Positions 8,583-16,727 of a stretch of 64,000 nucleotides of DNA are shown piece after piece. The DNA is from Planctobacterium sp965279005 (GTDB taxonomy: Bacteria; Pseudomonadota; Gammaproteobacteria; Enterobacterales; Alteromonadaceae): positions 54,796-118,795 of the forward strand of contig CBDIHK010000019.1 in NCBI GenBank assembly GCA_965279005.1, given 5' to 3'. Every line of letters starts with the position of its first letter. The stretch's first letter is position 1. The translations under genes were made by a program, and so were the position numbers. The notes under the pieces are model-generated. The model was not told where the DNA came from and made no database searches. It saw only the letters and a program-made list of their open reading frames with translations.

Positions 8583-8897
8583 ATGGCAAGAAAAATTCGT
8601 CGTGATGATGAAGTCGTCGTATTAGCGGGTAAAGATAAAGGCAAGCAAGGCAAAGTCCTTTCTGTCGTTACTGATAAAGACCGCGTATTCGTCGAAGGTG
8701 TTAACTTAGTGAAAAAACATCAGAAGCCTAACCCACAGGCACAAATTCCTGGTGGCATCATTGAGAAAGAAGCATCTATTCATATATCAAACGTTGCGAT
8801 CGTTAATCCACAAAGTGGAAAGGCAGATCGTGTAGGTTTCCGTGTTGAAGACGGCAAAAAAGTCCGTATCTTCAAATCTAACGGTGAACAGATTTAA
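8583..8897 (+). CDS. rplX: 50S ribosomal protein L24
   Basis: A 104-residue L24, one of the two assembly-initiator proteins of the 50S subunit. The KOW motif DDEVVVLAGKDKGKQGKVL occupies residues 7-25, and VNLVKKHQKPNPQ and GGIIEKEASIHISNVAIV are typical. Start ATG 8583 has AAGGAG 8 bases upstream. It sits 12 bases after rplN, and rplE follows after 17 bases. In E. coli the S8 feedback site lies around the start of the next gene; I did not model it here. Confidence 0.97.
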   Translation: MARKIRRDDEVVVLAGKDKGKQGKVLSVVTDKDRVFVEGVNLVKKHQKPNPQAQIPGGIIEKEASIHISNVAIVNPQSGKADRVGFRVEDGKKVRIFKSNGEQI

Positions 8898-8914
8898 TTT
8901 ATTGGAGAAGTACG

Positions 8915-9454
8915 ATGGCGAAACTGCATGATTTTTATAAAGAATCAGTCGTACCACAACTCGCTAAAGAGTTTGGTTACAAGAGCGTCATGCAAGTCCC
9001 TCGGATAGAAAAAATCACCCTAAATATGGGATTGGGTGAAGCCCTGACAGACAAGAAGGTTATTGAAAACGCTTCTAACGACATGATGTTGATTGCTGGC
9101 CAAAAGCCAATAGTCACCAAAGCGCGTAAGTCTGTTGCTGGGTTTAAAATCCGTGAAGGCTACCCTATTGGTTGCAAAGTAACTCTACGTGGCGAGCGTA
9201 TGTGGGATTTCTTTGAGCGTTTGGTCTCAATTGCGATTCCTCGTATCCGTGATTTCCGTGGTCTGAATCCAAAGTCGTTTGACGGCCGAGGTAATTACAG
9301 CATGGGTATCAAAGAACAAATCATCTTCCCTGAAATCGATTTCGACAAGGTAGATAAAGTTCGTGGTATGGATATCGTAATCACCACTTCAGCTAACACA
9401 AACGAGGAAGGCAAGGCATTGTTATCTGCATTTAACTTCCCGTTCCGTAAATAA
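8915..9454 (+). CDS. rplE: 50S ribosomal protein L5
   Basis: A 179-residue L5, which binds 5S rRNA in the central protuberance. The start MAKLHDFYKESVVPQLAKEF, the signature EKITLNMGLGEA, KPIVTKARKSVAGFKIREG and the end LLSAFNFPFRK all match. Length equals the usual 179. TTGGAGAA precedes the ATG. Third gene of the spc operon. Confidence 0.97.
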   Translation: MAKLHDFYKESVVPQLAKEFGYKSVMQVPRIEKITLNMGLGEALTDKKVIENASNDMMLIAGQKPIVTKARKSVAGFKIREGYPIGCKVTLRGERMWDFFERLVSIAIPRIRDFRGLNPKSFDGRGNYSMGIKEQIIFPEIDFDKVDKVRGMDIVITTSANTNEEGKALLSAFNFPFRK

Positions 9455-9465
9455 GGTGTAGGGTT

Positions 9466-9771
9466 ATGGCAAAAGAATCAATGAAAGCACGCGAAGCAAA
9501 GCGTGCGAAGTTAGTAGCCAAATATGCAACTAAGCGAGCTGAACTAAAAGCTATCATCAAGAGCCCAAACTCTACTGATGAAGAGCGTTGGGATGCCGTG
9601 CTCAAGCTACAACAACTACCTCGGGATTCTGCCCGTACGCGTCAAATGAACCGTTGTCGCATTACTGGCCGTCCTCATGGTTACATTCGTAAGTTCGGCC
9701 TGAGCCGCAACAAGTTGCGTGAAGCAGCTATGCGCGGTGAAGTCCCTGGCCTGAAAAAAGCCAGCTGGTAA
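9466..9771 (+). CDS. rpsN: 30S ribosomal protein S14, zinc-free form
   Basis: A 101-residue S14 of the long, zinc-independent type: no CxxC pair is present. MAKESMKAREAKRAKLV opens the protein, and the RCRITGRPHGYIRKFGLSR block with the terminal KKASW is diagnostic. It sits 11 bases after rplE and 12 before rpsH. Confidence 0.97.
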   Translation: MAKESMKAREAKRAKLVAKYATKRAELKAIIKSPNSTDEERWDAVLKLQQLPRDSARTRQMNRCRITGRPHGYIRKFGLSRNKLREAAMRGEVPGLKKASW

Positions 9772-9783
9772 GGAGTAGCAATT

Positions 9784-10176
9784 ATGAGTATGCAAGATCC
9801 TATCGCGGATATGTTCACACGCATCCGGAATGGTCAAATGGCCCAGAAATTTTCTGTGTCTATGCCTTCTTCTAAGTTGCGTATTGCAATCGCAAAAGTT
9901 TTACAAGCTGAAGGTTACATTGAAGGCTTCAAGGTAGAAGAAGGTGTTAAGCCAACTTTGGAAGTTACCTTGAAATATTTCGAAGGCAAAAGCGTTATCG
10001 ATACTATCGAACGCGCCAGCCGTCCTGGTCTACGCATCTACAAGAAGAAAGATGAGTTGCCAAAAGTTATGGGCGGATTGGGTATTGCCATTGTGTCTAC
10101 ATCTAAAGGTGTGATGACTGACCGTGCTGCTCGCAAAGCAGGCATGGGCGGTGAGATCATCGGCTATGTAGCATAA
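9784..10176 (+). CDS. rpsH: 30S ribosomal protein S8
   Basis: A 130-residue S8, a primary 16S rRNA binder and, in E. coli, the translational repressor of the spc operon. MSMQDPIADMFTRIRNGQ at the start and the C-terminal signature GIAIVSTSKGVMTDRAARKAGMGGEIIGYVA are clear. AAGGAG at 9770-9775 is the ribosome binding site. Confidence 0.97.
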   Translation: MSMQDPIADMFTRIRNGQMAQKFSVSMPSSKLRIAIAKVLQAEGYIEGFKVEEGVKPTLEVTLKYFEGKSVIDTIERASRPGLRIYKKKDELPKVMGGLGIAIVSTSKGVMTDRAARKAGMGGEIIGYVA

Positions 10177-10189
10177 CGGGAGGATTAAA

Positions 10190-10723
10190 ATGTCTCGTGT
10201 AGCAAAAGCCCCCGTAGCTGTACAATCTGGTGTTGAAGTTAAAATCAACGGCCAAGAAGTATCAGTCAAAGGTAAAAATGGCACTTTGACCACTGTTTTC
10301 AACGAAGCTGTTGAAATCGTTCAAGACGAAAACCAATTGAAAGCGTTGCCTCGTGAAGGTTTTGCAGACGCTTGGGCGCAAGCAGGTACTGCCCGCGCAA
10401 TCTTGAACAACATGGTTCACGGTGTATCCGTAGGTTTTGAAAAGAAACTAGAGTTAAATGGTGTTGGTTACCGTGCCCAAGCGCAAGGTAAGAAACTAAA
10501 CCTAACCCTAGGTTTCTCTCACCCTGTCGTCTACGAAATGCCTGAAGGCGTTAGCGTAGAAACTCCTAGCCAAACTGAAATCGTCGTGAAAAGCGCTGAC
10601 AAGCAGTTGTTAGGACAAGTTGCAGCTAACATCCGCGGTTATCGTCCGCCAGAGCCATACAAAGGCAAAGGTGTACGTTACTCTGATGAAGTTGTACGTC
10701 GTAAAGAAGCTAAGAAGAAGTAA
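10190..10723 (+). CDS. rplF: 50S ribosomal protein L6
   Basis: A 177-residue L6 with its two tandem repeats: the first opens with MSRVAKAPVAVQSGVEVKI, and the second carries LELNGVGYRAQAQGKKLNLTLGFSHPV and ends in RPPEPYKGKGVRYSDEVVRRKEAKKK. It sits near the sarcin-ricin loop on the 50S subunit. The start ATG is preceded by GGGAGG. Normal length and position. Confidence 0.97.
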   Translation: MSRVAKAPVAVQSGVEVKINGQEVSVKGKNGTLTTVFNEAVEIVQDENQLKALPREGFADAWAQAGTARAILNNMVHGVSVGFEKKLELNGVGYRAQAQGKKLNLTLGFSHPVVYEMPEGVSVETPSQTEIVVKSADKQLLGQVAANIRGYRPPEPYKGKGVRYSDEVVRRKEAKKK

Positions 10724-10735
10724 GGGGCAGGTACG

Positions 10736-11089
10736 ATGGATAAGAAAACATCTCGTTTACGTCGCGCCACACGCGCCCGTTATAAAATTCGTGAGTTGGG
10801 TACACACCGTTTGGTGGTACACCGCACACCACGTCACATTTACGCACAGCTTATCGCACCAACCGGTGCTGAAGTTCTAGCGTCTGCCTCTACTGTTGAA
10901 GCTGACGTGCGTAAGGATCTTAAGTCTACTGGTAATATCGATGCCGCCTCTTCTGTAGGTAAGTTGATTGCTGAACGCGCTATTGAAAAGGGCGTTAAAG
11001 AAGTAGCTTTCGATCGCAGTGGTTTTAAATATCACGGTCGCGTTAAGGCATTGGCTGAAGCGGCTCGCGAAGCCGGCCTTCAGTTCTAG
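10736..11089 (+). CDS. rplR: 50S ribosomal protein L18
   Basis: A 117-residue L18, the 5S rRNA-binding partner of L5. MDKKTSRLRRATRARYKIREL, LVVHRTPRHIYAQ and the C-terminal FDRSGFKYHGRVKALAEAAREAGLQF are the family signature. Spacing of 12 bases from rplF and 9 to rpsE. Confidence 0.97.
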   Translation: MDKKTSRLRRATRARYKIRELGTHRLVVHRTPRHIYAQLIAPTGAEVLASASTVEADVRKDLKSTGNIDAASSVGKLIAERAIEKGVKEVAFDRSGFKYHGRVKALAEAAREAGLQF

Positions 11090-11098
11090 GAGTTAATT

Positions 11099-11602
11099 AT
11101 GGCTAAAGTAGAAGTTCAACAAAGCGGTGAACTGTTAGAAAAGCTAATTGCCGTAAACCGTGTAGCTAAAGTAGTTAAAGGCGGTCGCATCTTCTCTTTC
11201 ACAGCGTTGACTGTGGTAGGTGATGGTGCCGGTCGTGTTGGCTTTGGTTATGGTAAAGCGCGTGAAGTTCCAGCTGCTATTCAAAAAGCAATGGAAAAAG
11301 CACGTCGTAACTTGGTTACGGTTGATCTAAACGGTCACACGCTACAGCACCCAATCAAGGGTCGTCACTCAGGTTCAAAAGTTTACATGCAGCCTGCTTC
11401 AGAAGGTACGGGTATCATCGCTGGTGGTGCAATGCGTGCGGTTCTAGAAGTAGCTGGTGTACAAAACGTACTATCTAAGTGCTATGGCTCTACCAACCCA
11501 ATCAACGTTGTGCGCGCCACAATCAAAGCGTTGAGTGACATGAATTCCCCTGAGCAAGTTGCCGCTAAGCGTGGTTTGCCAGTGGAAGAGATTATGGGGT
11601 AA
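11099..11602 (+). CDS. rpsE: 30S ribosomal protein S5
   Basis: A 167-residue S5 that shapes the mRNA entry and decoding region. Double-stranded RNA-binding signature residues GGRIFSFTALTVVGDGAGRVGFG are at about 28-50, and KCYGSTNPINVVRATIKAL lies near the end. AGGAG precedes the ATG at 11099. The stop is followed almost directly by rpmD. Confidence 0.97.
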   Translation: MAKVEVQQSGELLEKLIAVNRVAKVVKGGRIFSFTALTVVGDGAGRVGFGYGKAREVPAAIQKAMEKARRNLVTVDLNGHTLQHPIKGRHSGSKVYMQPASEGTGIIAGGAMRAVLEVAGVQNVLSKCYGSTNPINVVRATIKALSDMNSPEQVAAKRGLPVEEIMG

Positions 11603-11608
11603 TTGGTC

Positions 11609-11791
11609 ATGGCTGGAACAATTAAAGTAAGACAAACCAAGAGCTCAATCGGTCGTTTGCCTAAGCACAAAGCAACTTTGCGCGGTTTAGGTCTACGTCG
11701 TATCGGTCACGTTCGTGAACTGGAAGATACTGCTGCAGTACGTGGCATGATCAACCAAGTTTATTACATGGTCGAAGTGGTAGGGGAGTAA
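11609..11791 (+). CDS. rpmD: 50S ribosomal protein L30
   Basis: A 60-residue L30. The sequence MAGTIKVRQTKSSIGRLPKH and LRGLGLRRIGH matches the family. I chose ATG 11609 rather than the in-frame TTG at 11603 because homologues begin with this Met-Ala, and GGGG at 11595-11598 lies at a suitable distance. It begins 6 bases after rpsE and ends 2 bases before rplO. Confidence 0.96.
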   Translation: MAGTIKVRQTKSSIGRLPKHKATLRGLGLRRIGHVRELEDTAAVRGMINQVYYMVEVVGE

Positions 11792-11793
11792 CT

Positions 11794-12228
11794 ATGTACT
11801 TGAATACTATTGCTCCTGCTCCAGGAGCTAAAAAATCTGCAAAGCGAGTTGGTCGTGGTATAGGGTCAGGCCTAGGCAAGACTGGTGGTCGTGGTCACAA
11901 GGGACAAAAGTCCCGTTCAGGTGGCAGCGTTAAGCCAGGCTTCGAAGGCGGTCAAATGCCAATCCAACGTCGTTTGCCAAAGTTTGGTTTCACCTCTCGC
12001 GTATCTTTTGTAACTGACGAAGTTACTTTGGGCGAAATCGCGAAAGTTGAAGGCGACGTTGTATCTCTTGAAAGCTTAAAAGCGGCTGGTTTGGTTAAGA
12101 AAAACATCCAGAACGTTAAAGTTATCAAGAGCGGCGAAGTTACTCGTGCAGTAACTGTTAAGGGGTTAAAGGTTTCTAAAGGTGCTGTTGAAGCTATAGA
12201 AGCTGCCGGTGGTAAAATAGAGGAATAA
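11794..12228 (+). CDS. rplO: 50S ribosomal protein L15
   Basis: A 144-residue L15. The Gly/Arg-rich N-terminal extension (KRVGRGIGSGLGKTGGRGHKGQ, about residues 17-38) threads into 23S rRNA; the C-terminal globular part ends in GAVEAIEAAGGKIEE. GGGGAG precedes ATG 11794. It lies directly upstream of secY, the usual order. Confidence 0.97.
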   Translation: MYLNTIAPAPGAKKSAKRVGRGIGSGLGKTGGRGHKGQKSRSGGSVKPGFEGGQMPIQRRLPKFGFTSRVSFVTDEVTLGEIAKVEGDVVSLESLKAAGLVKKNIQNVKVIKSGEVTRAVTVKGLKVSKGAVEAIEAAGGKIEE

Positions 12229-12233
12229 CCTAG

Positions 12234-13550
12234 ATGGCAAAACCTGGACTTGATTCAGCAAAGGGTGGTTTGAGCGAACTCAAATCGCGGTTATTGTTTG
12301 TCTTTGGCGCAATAATCGTGTTCCGTTTGGGTTCTTACATTCCGATCCCTGGCATAGACTCAACTGTGCTTGCACAATTATTTGAGCAGCAAAAGGGTAC
12401 TATCGTTGAAATGTTCAACATGTTCTCCGGTGGTGCGTTAGAGCGTGCTTCTGTGCTTGCTTTGGGCATAATGCCTTACATTTCGGCGTCGATTATTGTT
12501 CAGCTGTTAACGGTTGTACATCCGCCGATGATGGAGCTGAAAAAAGAAGGCGAAGCAGGGCGCAGGAAGATTAGCCAGTACACGCGTTATTTGACGTTGG
12601 TATTGTCAATTTTCCAAGCTATTGGTATTTCTACCGGCTTGCCTAACTTGGTATCGGGTTTGGTCATTAATCCTGGGTTCGGATTTTATTTTACATCCGT
12701 TGTGAGCCTGGTCACCGGCACCATGTTCTTAATGTGGTTAGGTGAGCAGATCACCGAACGTGGCATTGGTAATGGTATTTCTATCCTCATCTTTGCGGGC
12801 ATTGTCGCAGGATTGCCAACTGCGATTGGCCAGACTGTCGAGCAGGCCCGCACCGGTGACTTGAGCATGTTGCTTATGATGTTCATCGGTGTGGTTGTTA
12901 TAGCAGTTACCTACTTCGTTGTATTTGTTGAGCGTGGCCAGCGTCGTATCGTCGTTAACTACGCAAAACGCCAACAAGGTCGTAAGGTATACGCTGCGCA
13001 AAGCACGCACTTGCCATTGAAAGTCAACATGGCTGGGGTAATACCACCTATCTTTGCTTCGAGCATTATTTTGTTCCCAGGCACAATTGCTACCTGGTTT
13101 GGCTCTAACGAGTCCATGTCCTGGTTGCAAGATGTGTCTATCTTGTTGTCCCCTGGGCAGCCTTTGTACGTCATGCTTTATGCAGCAGCAATCATCTTCT
13201 TCTGCTTTTTCTATACAGCGTTGGTGTTCAACCCACGCGAAACAGCAGATAACTTGAAAAAGTCTGGTGCATTTATCCCGGGTATCCGCCCAGGTGAGCA
13301 GACCTCAAAGTACATAGACAAAGTGATGACACGTTTGACGCTTGCTGGCGCAATGTACATAACCTTTATCTGTTTAGTGCCTGAATTCATGATGATTGCC
13401 TGGAACGTACAGTTCTATTTCGGTGGCACCTCGTTACTGATTATCGTGGTAGTTATTATGGACTTTATGGCGCAAGTACAGACCCATTTGATGTCACATC
13501 AATATGATTCTGTGCTGAAAAAAGCCAATTTGAAAGGTTACGGCCGCTAA
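12234..13550 (+). CDS. secY: Protein translocase subunit SecY
   Basis: A 438-residue channel subunit of the SecYEG translocon in the inner membrane. Ten hydrophobic segments are visible, beginning at LLFVFGAIIVFRLGSYIPIPGID. Signatures include the plug-region GGALERASVLALGIMPYISASII and the C-terminal cytosolic loop FNPRETADNLKKSGAFIPGIRPGEQT. The end LKKANLKGYGR is typical for gammaproteobacteria. It begins 5 bases after rplO, so the two are probably translationally coupled. Confidence 0.98.
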   Translation: MAKPGLDSAKGGLSELKSRLLFVFGAIIVFRLGSYIPIPGIDSTVLAQLFEQQKGTIVEMFNMFSGGALERASVLALGIMPYISASIIVQLLTVVHPPMMELKKEGEAGRRKISQYTRYLTLVLSIFQAIGISTGLPNLVSGLVINPGFGFYFTSVVSLVTGTMFLMWLGEQITERGIGNGISILIFAGIVAGLPTAIGQTVEQARTGDLSMLLMMFIGVVVIAVTYFVVFVERGQRRIVVNYAKRQQGRKVYAAQSTHLPLKVNMAGVIPPIFASSIILFPGTIATWFGSNESMSWLQDVSILLSPGQPLYVMLYAAAIIFFCFFYTALVFNPRETADNLKKSGAFIPGIRPGEQTSKYIDKVMTRLTLAGAMYITFICLVPEFMMIAWNVQFYFGGTSLLIIVVVIMDFMAQVQTHLMSHQYDSVLKKANLKGYGR

Positions 13551-13572
13551 TTGGCACTAACGGAGTGATGAA

Positions 13573-13686
13573 ATGAAAGTTCGTGCATCCGTAAAGAAAA
13601 TTTGTCGTAACTGCAAAATTATCAAGCGCAACGGCGTTGTGCGGGTAATTTGTGTAGAGCCTAAGCATAAGCAGCGACAAGGTTAA
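13573..13686 (+). CDS. rpmJ: 50S ribosomal protein L36
   Basis: A 37-residue L36 (MKVRASVKKICRNCKIIKRNG, ending KHKQRQG). Three of the four zinc ligands are plain: Cys 11 and Cys 14 in CRNC and Cys 27 in VICVEPKH, with His 32 as the fourth. It is the zinc-binding (C+) form. CGGAG precedes the ATG. It is the last gene of the spc operon, 22 bases after secY. Confidence 0.97.
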   Translation: MKVRASVKKICRNCKIIKRNGVVRVICVEPKHKQRQG

Positions 13687-13719
13687 TCGGATCTGGCCAA
13701 AAAAAGGTCAGAAATTATT

Positions 13720-13790
13720 TGCAAAATTCAGGCCGGATAAGTATCCTTACGGGCTTTTTATCTGGCGACTAACTAAGAGGAGTGCTGTTA
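13720..13790 (+). promoter_or_regulatory. Alpha operon leader (S4-binding pseudoknot region)
   Basis: Between rpmJ and rpsM the sequence AAGTATCCT followed by ACGGGCTTTT, and then AAGAGGAGTGCTGTTA before the start codon, closely parallels the E. coli alpha operon leader (GAGUAUCCU, ACGGGCUUUUC, GUAGGAGUGC). In E. coli this folds into a nested pseudoknot that binds ribosomal protein S4 and represses rpsM translation. The match was made by eye; a covariance-model search would decide it. Confidence 0.75.
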
Positions 13791-14147
13791 ATGGCCCGTA
13801 TAGCTGGCATTAACATTCCGGAACACAAGCATGCAGTTGTTGCACTACGATCTATCTACGGTGTCGGGACTACCCGCGCTAAGCAGATCTGTGCCGATGC
13901 GGGTATTGCGGAAAGTACAAAGATTAAAGAATTATCTGAAGCTGAATTGGACAAGCTTCGTGATGGGGTTGCAAAGTTCACTGTTGAAGGTGACTTGCGC
14001 CGTGAAGTCCAAATGAATATCAAACGTTTGATGGACCTAGGTTGCTTCCGTGGCATCCGCCACCGTCGTAGCTTGCCTCTACGTGGTCAGCGCACTAAAA
14101 CTAATGCGCGTACCCGTAAAGGTCCTCGTAAACCAATTAAGAAGTAA
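13791..14147 (+). CDS. rpsM: 30S ribosomal protein S13
   Basis: A 118-residue S13 that contacts the 50S subunit and P-site tRNA. MARIAGINIPEHKHAVVAL opens it, and the CFRGIRHRRSLPLRGQRTKTNARTRKGPRKPIKK tail is diagnostic. Start ATG 13791 is preferred over GTG 13782 because AAGAGGAG (13775-13782) is spaced for it and homologues start with MARIAG. First gene of the alpha operon, probably regulated by S4 through the leader. Confidence 0.97.
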   Translation: MARIAGINIPEHKHAVVALRSIYGVGTTRAKQICADAGIAESTKIKELSEAELDKLRDGVAKFTVEGDLRREVQMNIKRLMDLGCFRGIRHRRSLPLRGQRTKTNARTRKGPRKPIKK

Positions 14148-14162
14148 GCGGGGGACTAGACT

Positions 14163-14552
14163 ATGGCAAAAGCACCTACTCGTACGCGTAAACGCGTAAA
14201 ACGTCAAGTTGCTGATGGTATGGCGCACATCCATGCGTCTTTCAACAATACAATCGTGACTATCACTGACCGCCAAGGTAACGCGTTATCTTGGGCAACG
14301 TCTGGTGGGTCTGGTTTCCGTGGTTCACGTAAATCAACCCCATTTGCAGCACAGGTTGCTGCAGAAAGAGCTGGCGTTGCTGCTCAGGAATATGGTTTGA
14401 AAAACCTTGAAGTATTCGTTAAAGGTCCAGGTCCAGGCCGTGAGTCTGCGATCCGTGCTTTGAATGCAGCAGGTTACCGCATCACTAACATTACTGATGT
14501 GACGCCTATTCCTCACAACGGTTGTCGTCCACCGAAGAAACGTCGCGTATAA
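14163..14552 (+). CDS. rpsK: 30S ribosomal protein S11
   Basis: A 129-residue S11 of the 30S platform. DGMAHIHASFNNTIVTITDRQGNAL and the C-terminal VTPIPHNGCRPPKKRRV with the invariant HNGCRPPK motif identify it. It follows rpsM by 15 bases. Confidence 0.97.
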   Translation: MAKAPTRTRKRVKRQVADGMAHIHASFNNTIVTITDRQGNALSWATSGGSGFRGSRKSTPFAAQVAAERAGVAAQEYGLKNLEVFVKGPGPGRESAIRALNAAGYRITNITDVTPIPHNGCRPPKKRRV

Positions 14553-14576
14553 GCGCCGGATTGTTGGAGAAATATC

Positions 14577-15197
14577 ATGGCAAGATACTTGGGTCCTAAA
14601 CTCAAATTAAGCCGCCGTGAAGGAACTGATTTGTTCCTTAAGAGCGGCGTCCGCGCGATTGACTCAAAATGTAATATTGAGTCAGCTCCTGGTCAGCATG
14701 GTGCCCGTCGTGGCCGTCTGTCTGACTACGGTGTACAGTTGCGTGAAAAACAAAAAGTTCGTCGTATGTACGGCGTACTAGAAAAGCAGTTCCGCAATTA
14801 CTACGGTGAAGCTGCTCGTCGCAAAGGCAACACGGGTGAAAACTTGTTGCAACTACTAGAACAGCGCCTAGATAACGTCGTTTATCGCATGGGCTTTGCT
14901 AGCACACGTGCCGAAGCACGCCAGTTAGTAAGCCACAAAGCGATCATGGTTAACGGCGTAGTGGTCAACATTCCTTCATTTAATGTTGCCGCTGAAGACG
15001 TTGTTTCTGTTCGTGAAAAAGCGAAGAAACAAGCGCGTATCGCAGCAGCTCTTGAGCTGTCTGAGCAGCGTGAAAAACCTACTTGGATTGAAGTAGACGC
15101 TAAGGCGATGGAAGGCACGTTCAAGCGCGTTCCTGAGCGTAGTGATTTATCTGCTGAAATCAACGAACAACTGATCGTCGAACTTTACAGTAAGTAA
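14577..15197 (+). CDS. rpsD: 30S ribosomal protein S4
   Basis: A 206-residue S4, a primary 16S rRNA binder and the expected repressor of the alpha operon. MARYLGPKLKLSRREGTDLFLKSG starts it; the S4 RNA-binding domain (about residues 95-160) reads RLDNVVYRMGFASTRAEARQLVSHKAIMVNG. Cys 32 is the only cysteine near the N-terminus, so this is the zinc-free form. TTGGAGAA precedes the ATG. Confidence 0.97.
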   Translation: MARYLGPKLKLSRREGTDLFLKSGVRAIDSKCNIESAPGQHGARRGRLSDYGVQLREKQKVRRMYGVLEKQFRNYYGEAARRKGNTGENLLQLLEQRLDNVVYRMGFASTRAEARQLVSHKAIMVNGVVVNIPSFNVAAEDVVSVREKAKKQARIAAALELSEQREKPTWIEVDAKAMEGTFKRVPERSDLSAEINEQLIVELYSK

Positions 15198-15222
15198 AGT
15201 TTAAGAGTTAAGAGAGGATATA

Positions 15223-16212
15223 ATGTCGGGTTCTGTAACTGAATTCCTAAGACCAAGGTTAGTTGAGATCGAAAATGTCACTAACACCCGTGCCAAGGTT
15301 ACTTTGGAGCCGTTGGAGCGTGGTTTTGGACATACTCTTGGTAATGCGCTACGTCGCATCCTACTATCTTCAATGCCTGGTTGTGCAGTCACTGAAGTAG
15401 AGATTGACGGTGTGCTTCACGAGTACAGCACCAAAGAAGGTGTGCAAGAAGATGTCATGGAGATACTTCTTAATTTGAAAGGCCTTGCCGTGCGTCTGGA
15501 AGGCAAGACCGAAGCCACTTTGACTTTGGTTAAATCAGGTGCAGGTCCGGTTCTAGCTGGTGATATCCAGCACGACGGTGATGTAGAAATAGCGAATCCT
15601 GAGCACGTGGTCTGTAACCTTACAGGTGACGCTGAAATCAGCATGCGTATTAAAGTTGAAACTGGCCGTGGTTATGTGCCTGCTTCAACTCGTCGTTCCT
15701 CCGAGGATGATGATCGACCAATCGGTCGTCTGTTAGTTGATGCTTCTTACAGTCCTGTAGATCGCATTTCGTACAATGTAGAGTCTGCCCGTGTTGAACA
15801 ACGCACAGACTTGGATAAACTTATCATTGATATGGAAACTAACGGCACTATCGACCCTGAAGAAGCGATCCGCCGCGCAGCCACTATTTTGGCTGAGCAA
15901 TTAGAGGCGTTCGTGGATCTTCGCGATATGTCCGAGCCAGAAGAAAAAGAAGAAAAACCTGAGTTTGACCCGATTCTTCTGCGTCCAGTTGATGATCTGG
16001 AATTAACCGTACGTTCTGCGAACTGCTTGAAAGCAGAAGCAATTCAGTACATTGGTGACCTGGTACAACGCACCGAAGTTGAGCTTTTGAAAACACCTAA
16101 CTTAGGTAAAAAATCGCTTACTGAAATTAAGGATGTGTTGGCTTCTCGTGGTTTGTCTTTGGGTATGCGCCTGGAAAATTGGCCGCCTGAAAGCATTGCC
16201 GAGAAGGATTAA
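15223..16212 (+). CDS. rpoA: RNA polymerase alpha subunit
   Basis: A 329-residue alpha subunit. The N-terminal assembly domain contains LEPLERGFGHTLGNALRRILLSSMPG; an acidic linker (EPEEKEEKPEFDP) follows; and the C-terminal domain (LRPVDDLELTVRSANCLKAEAI, LGKKSLTEIKDVLASRGLSLGM) binds UP elements and activators. GAGAGGA precedes ATG 15223. Standard length and place between rpsD and rplQ. Confidence 0.98.
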   Translation: MSGSVTEFLRPRLVEIENVTNTRAKVTLEPLERGFGHTLGNALRRILLSSMPGCAVTEVEIDGVLHEYSTKEGVQEDVMEILLNLKGLAVRLEGKTEATLTLVKSGAGPVLAGDIQHDGDVEIANPEHVVCNLTGDAEISMRIKVETGRGYVPASTRRSSEDDDRPIGRLLVDASYSPVDRISYNVESARVEQRTDLDKLIIDMETNGTIDPEEAIRRAATILAEQLEAFVDLRDMSEPEEKEEKPEFDPILLRPVDDLELTVRSANCLKAEAIQYIGDLVQRTEVELLKTPNLGKKSLTEIKDVLASRGLSLGMRLENWPPESIAEKD

Positions 16213-16250
16213 TCAGGCAAATTTCTGATTAAAATAGAAAGGGTGAAGTT

Positions 16251-16655
16251 ATGCGCCATCGTAAGAGTGGTCGTCAGTTAAATCGCAACAGCAGCCATCG
16301 CCAAGCCATGTTCCGCAATATGGCGGGATCTTTGGTGAAGCACGAAGTGATCAAAACCACTGTGCCAAAAGCGAAAGAACTGCGTCGCGTAATTGAACCT
16401 CTAATCACCCTAGCCAAGCAAGACAGCGTTGCAAATCGCCGTTTGGCTTTCGCTAGAACCCGTGATAAAGAGGTTGTGGGTAAATTGTTCAATGAATTGG
16501 GTCCTCGCTACACCGAGCGCCCTGGTGGCTACACTCGCATTTTGAAGTGTGGCTTCCGTACTGGTGACAATGCCCCTATGGCTTTTGTTGAATTGGTTGA
16601 TAGGCCAGAAGCAGAAGTTGAAGAAGTAGCTGAAGAAGCGGCTTCTGAAGAATAA
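16251..16655 (+). CDS. rplQ: 50S ribosomal protein L17
   Basis: A 134-residue L17. MRHRKSGRQLNRNSSHRQAMFRNM is the family start, and RCGF-like KCGFRTGDNAPMAFVELVDR lies near the end. The last 20 residues form an acidic Glu/Ala tail. AGGGTGAAG precedes the ATG. It is the last gene of the alpha operon and is followed by a strong terminator. Confidence 0.97.
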   Translation: MRHRKSGRQLNRNSSHRQAMFRNMAGSLVKHEVIKTTVPKAKELRRVIEPLITLAKQDSVANRRLAFARTRDKEVVGKLFNELGPRYTERPGGYTRILKCGFRTGDNAPMAFVELVDRPEAEVEEVAEEAASEE

Positions 16656-16680
16656 GCTATCCCAGCTTAGCTAGGATACG

Positions 16681-16711
16681 AAAAACCCCGGTGCTTGCAT
16701 CGGGGTTTTTG
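16681..16711 (+). terminator. Rho-independent terminator of the alpha operon
   Basis: AAAAACCCCG pairs with CGGGGTTTTT around a GTGCTTGCAT loop, and Ts follow after one G. Clear intrinsic terminator 26 bases after rplQ. Confidence 0.92.
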
Positions 16712-16727
16712 TTTTATAAGCTCAAAA

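Noticed and set aside
12738..13130. Long open frame on the minus strand inside secY
   Set aside because: It lies opposite a clearly coding gene, has no signature of its own, and is explained by the codon pattern of secY.
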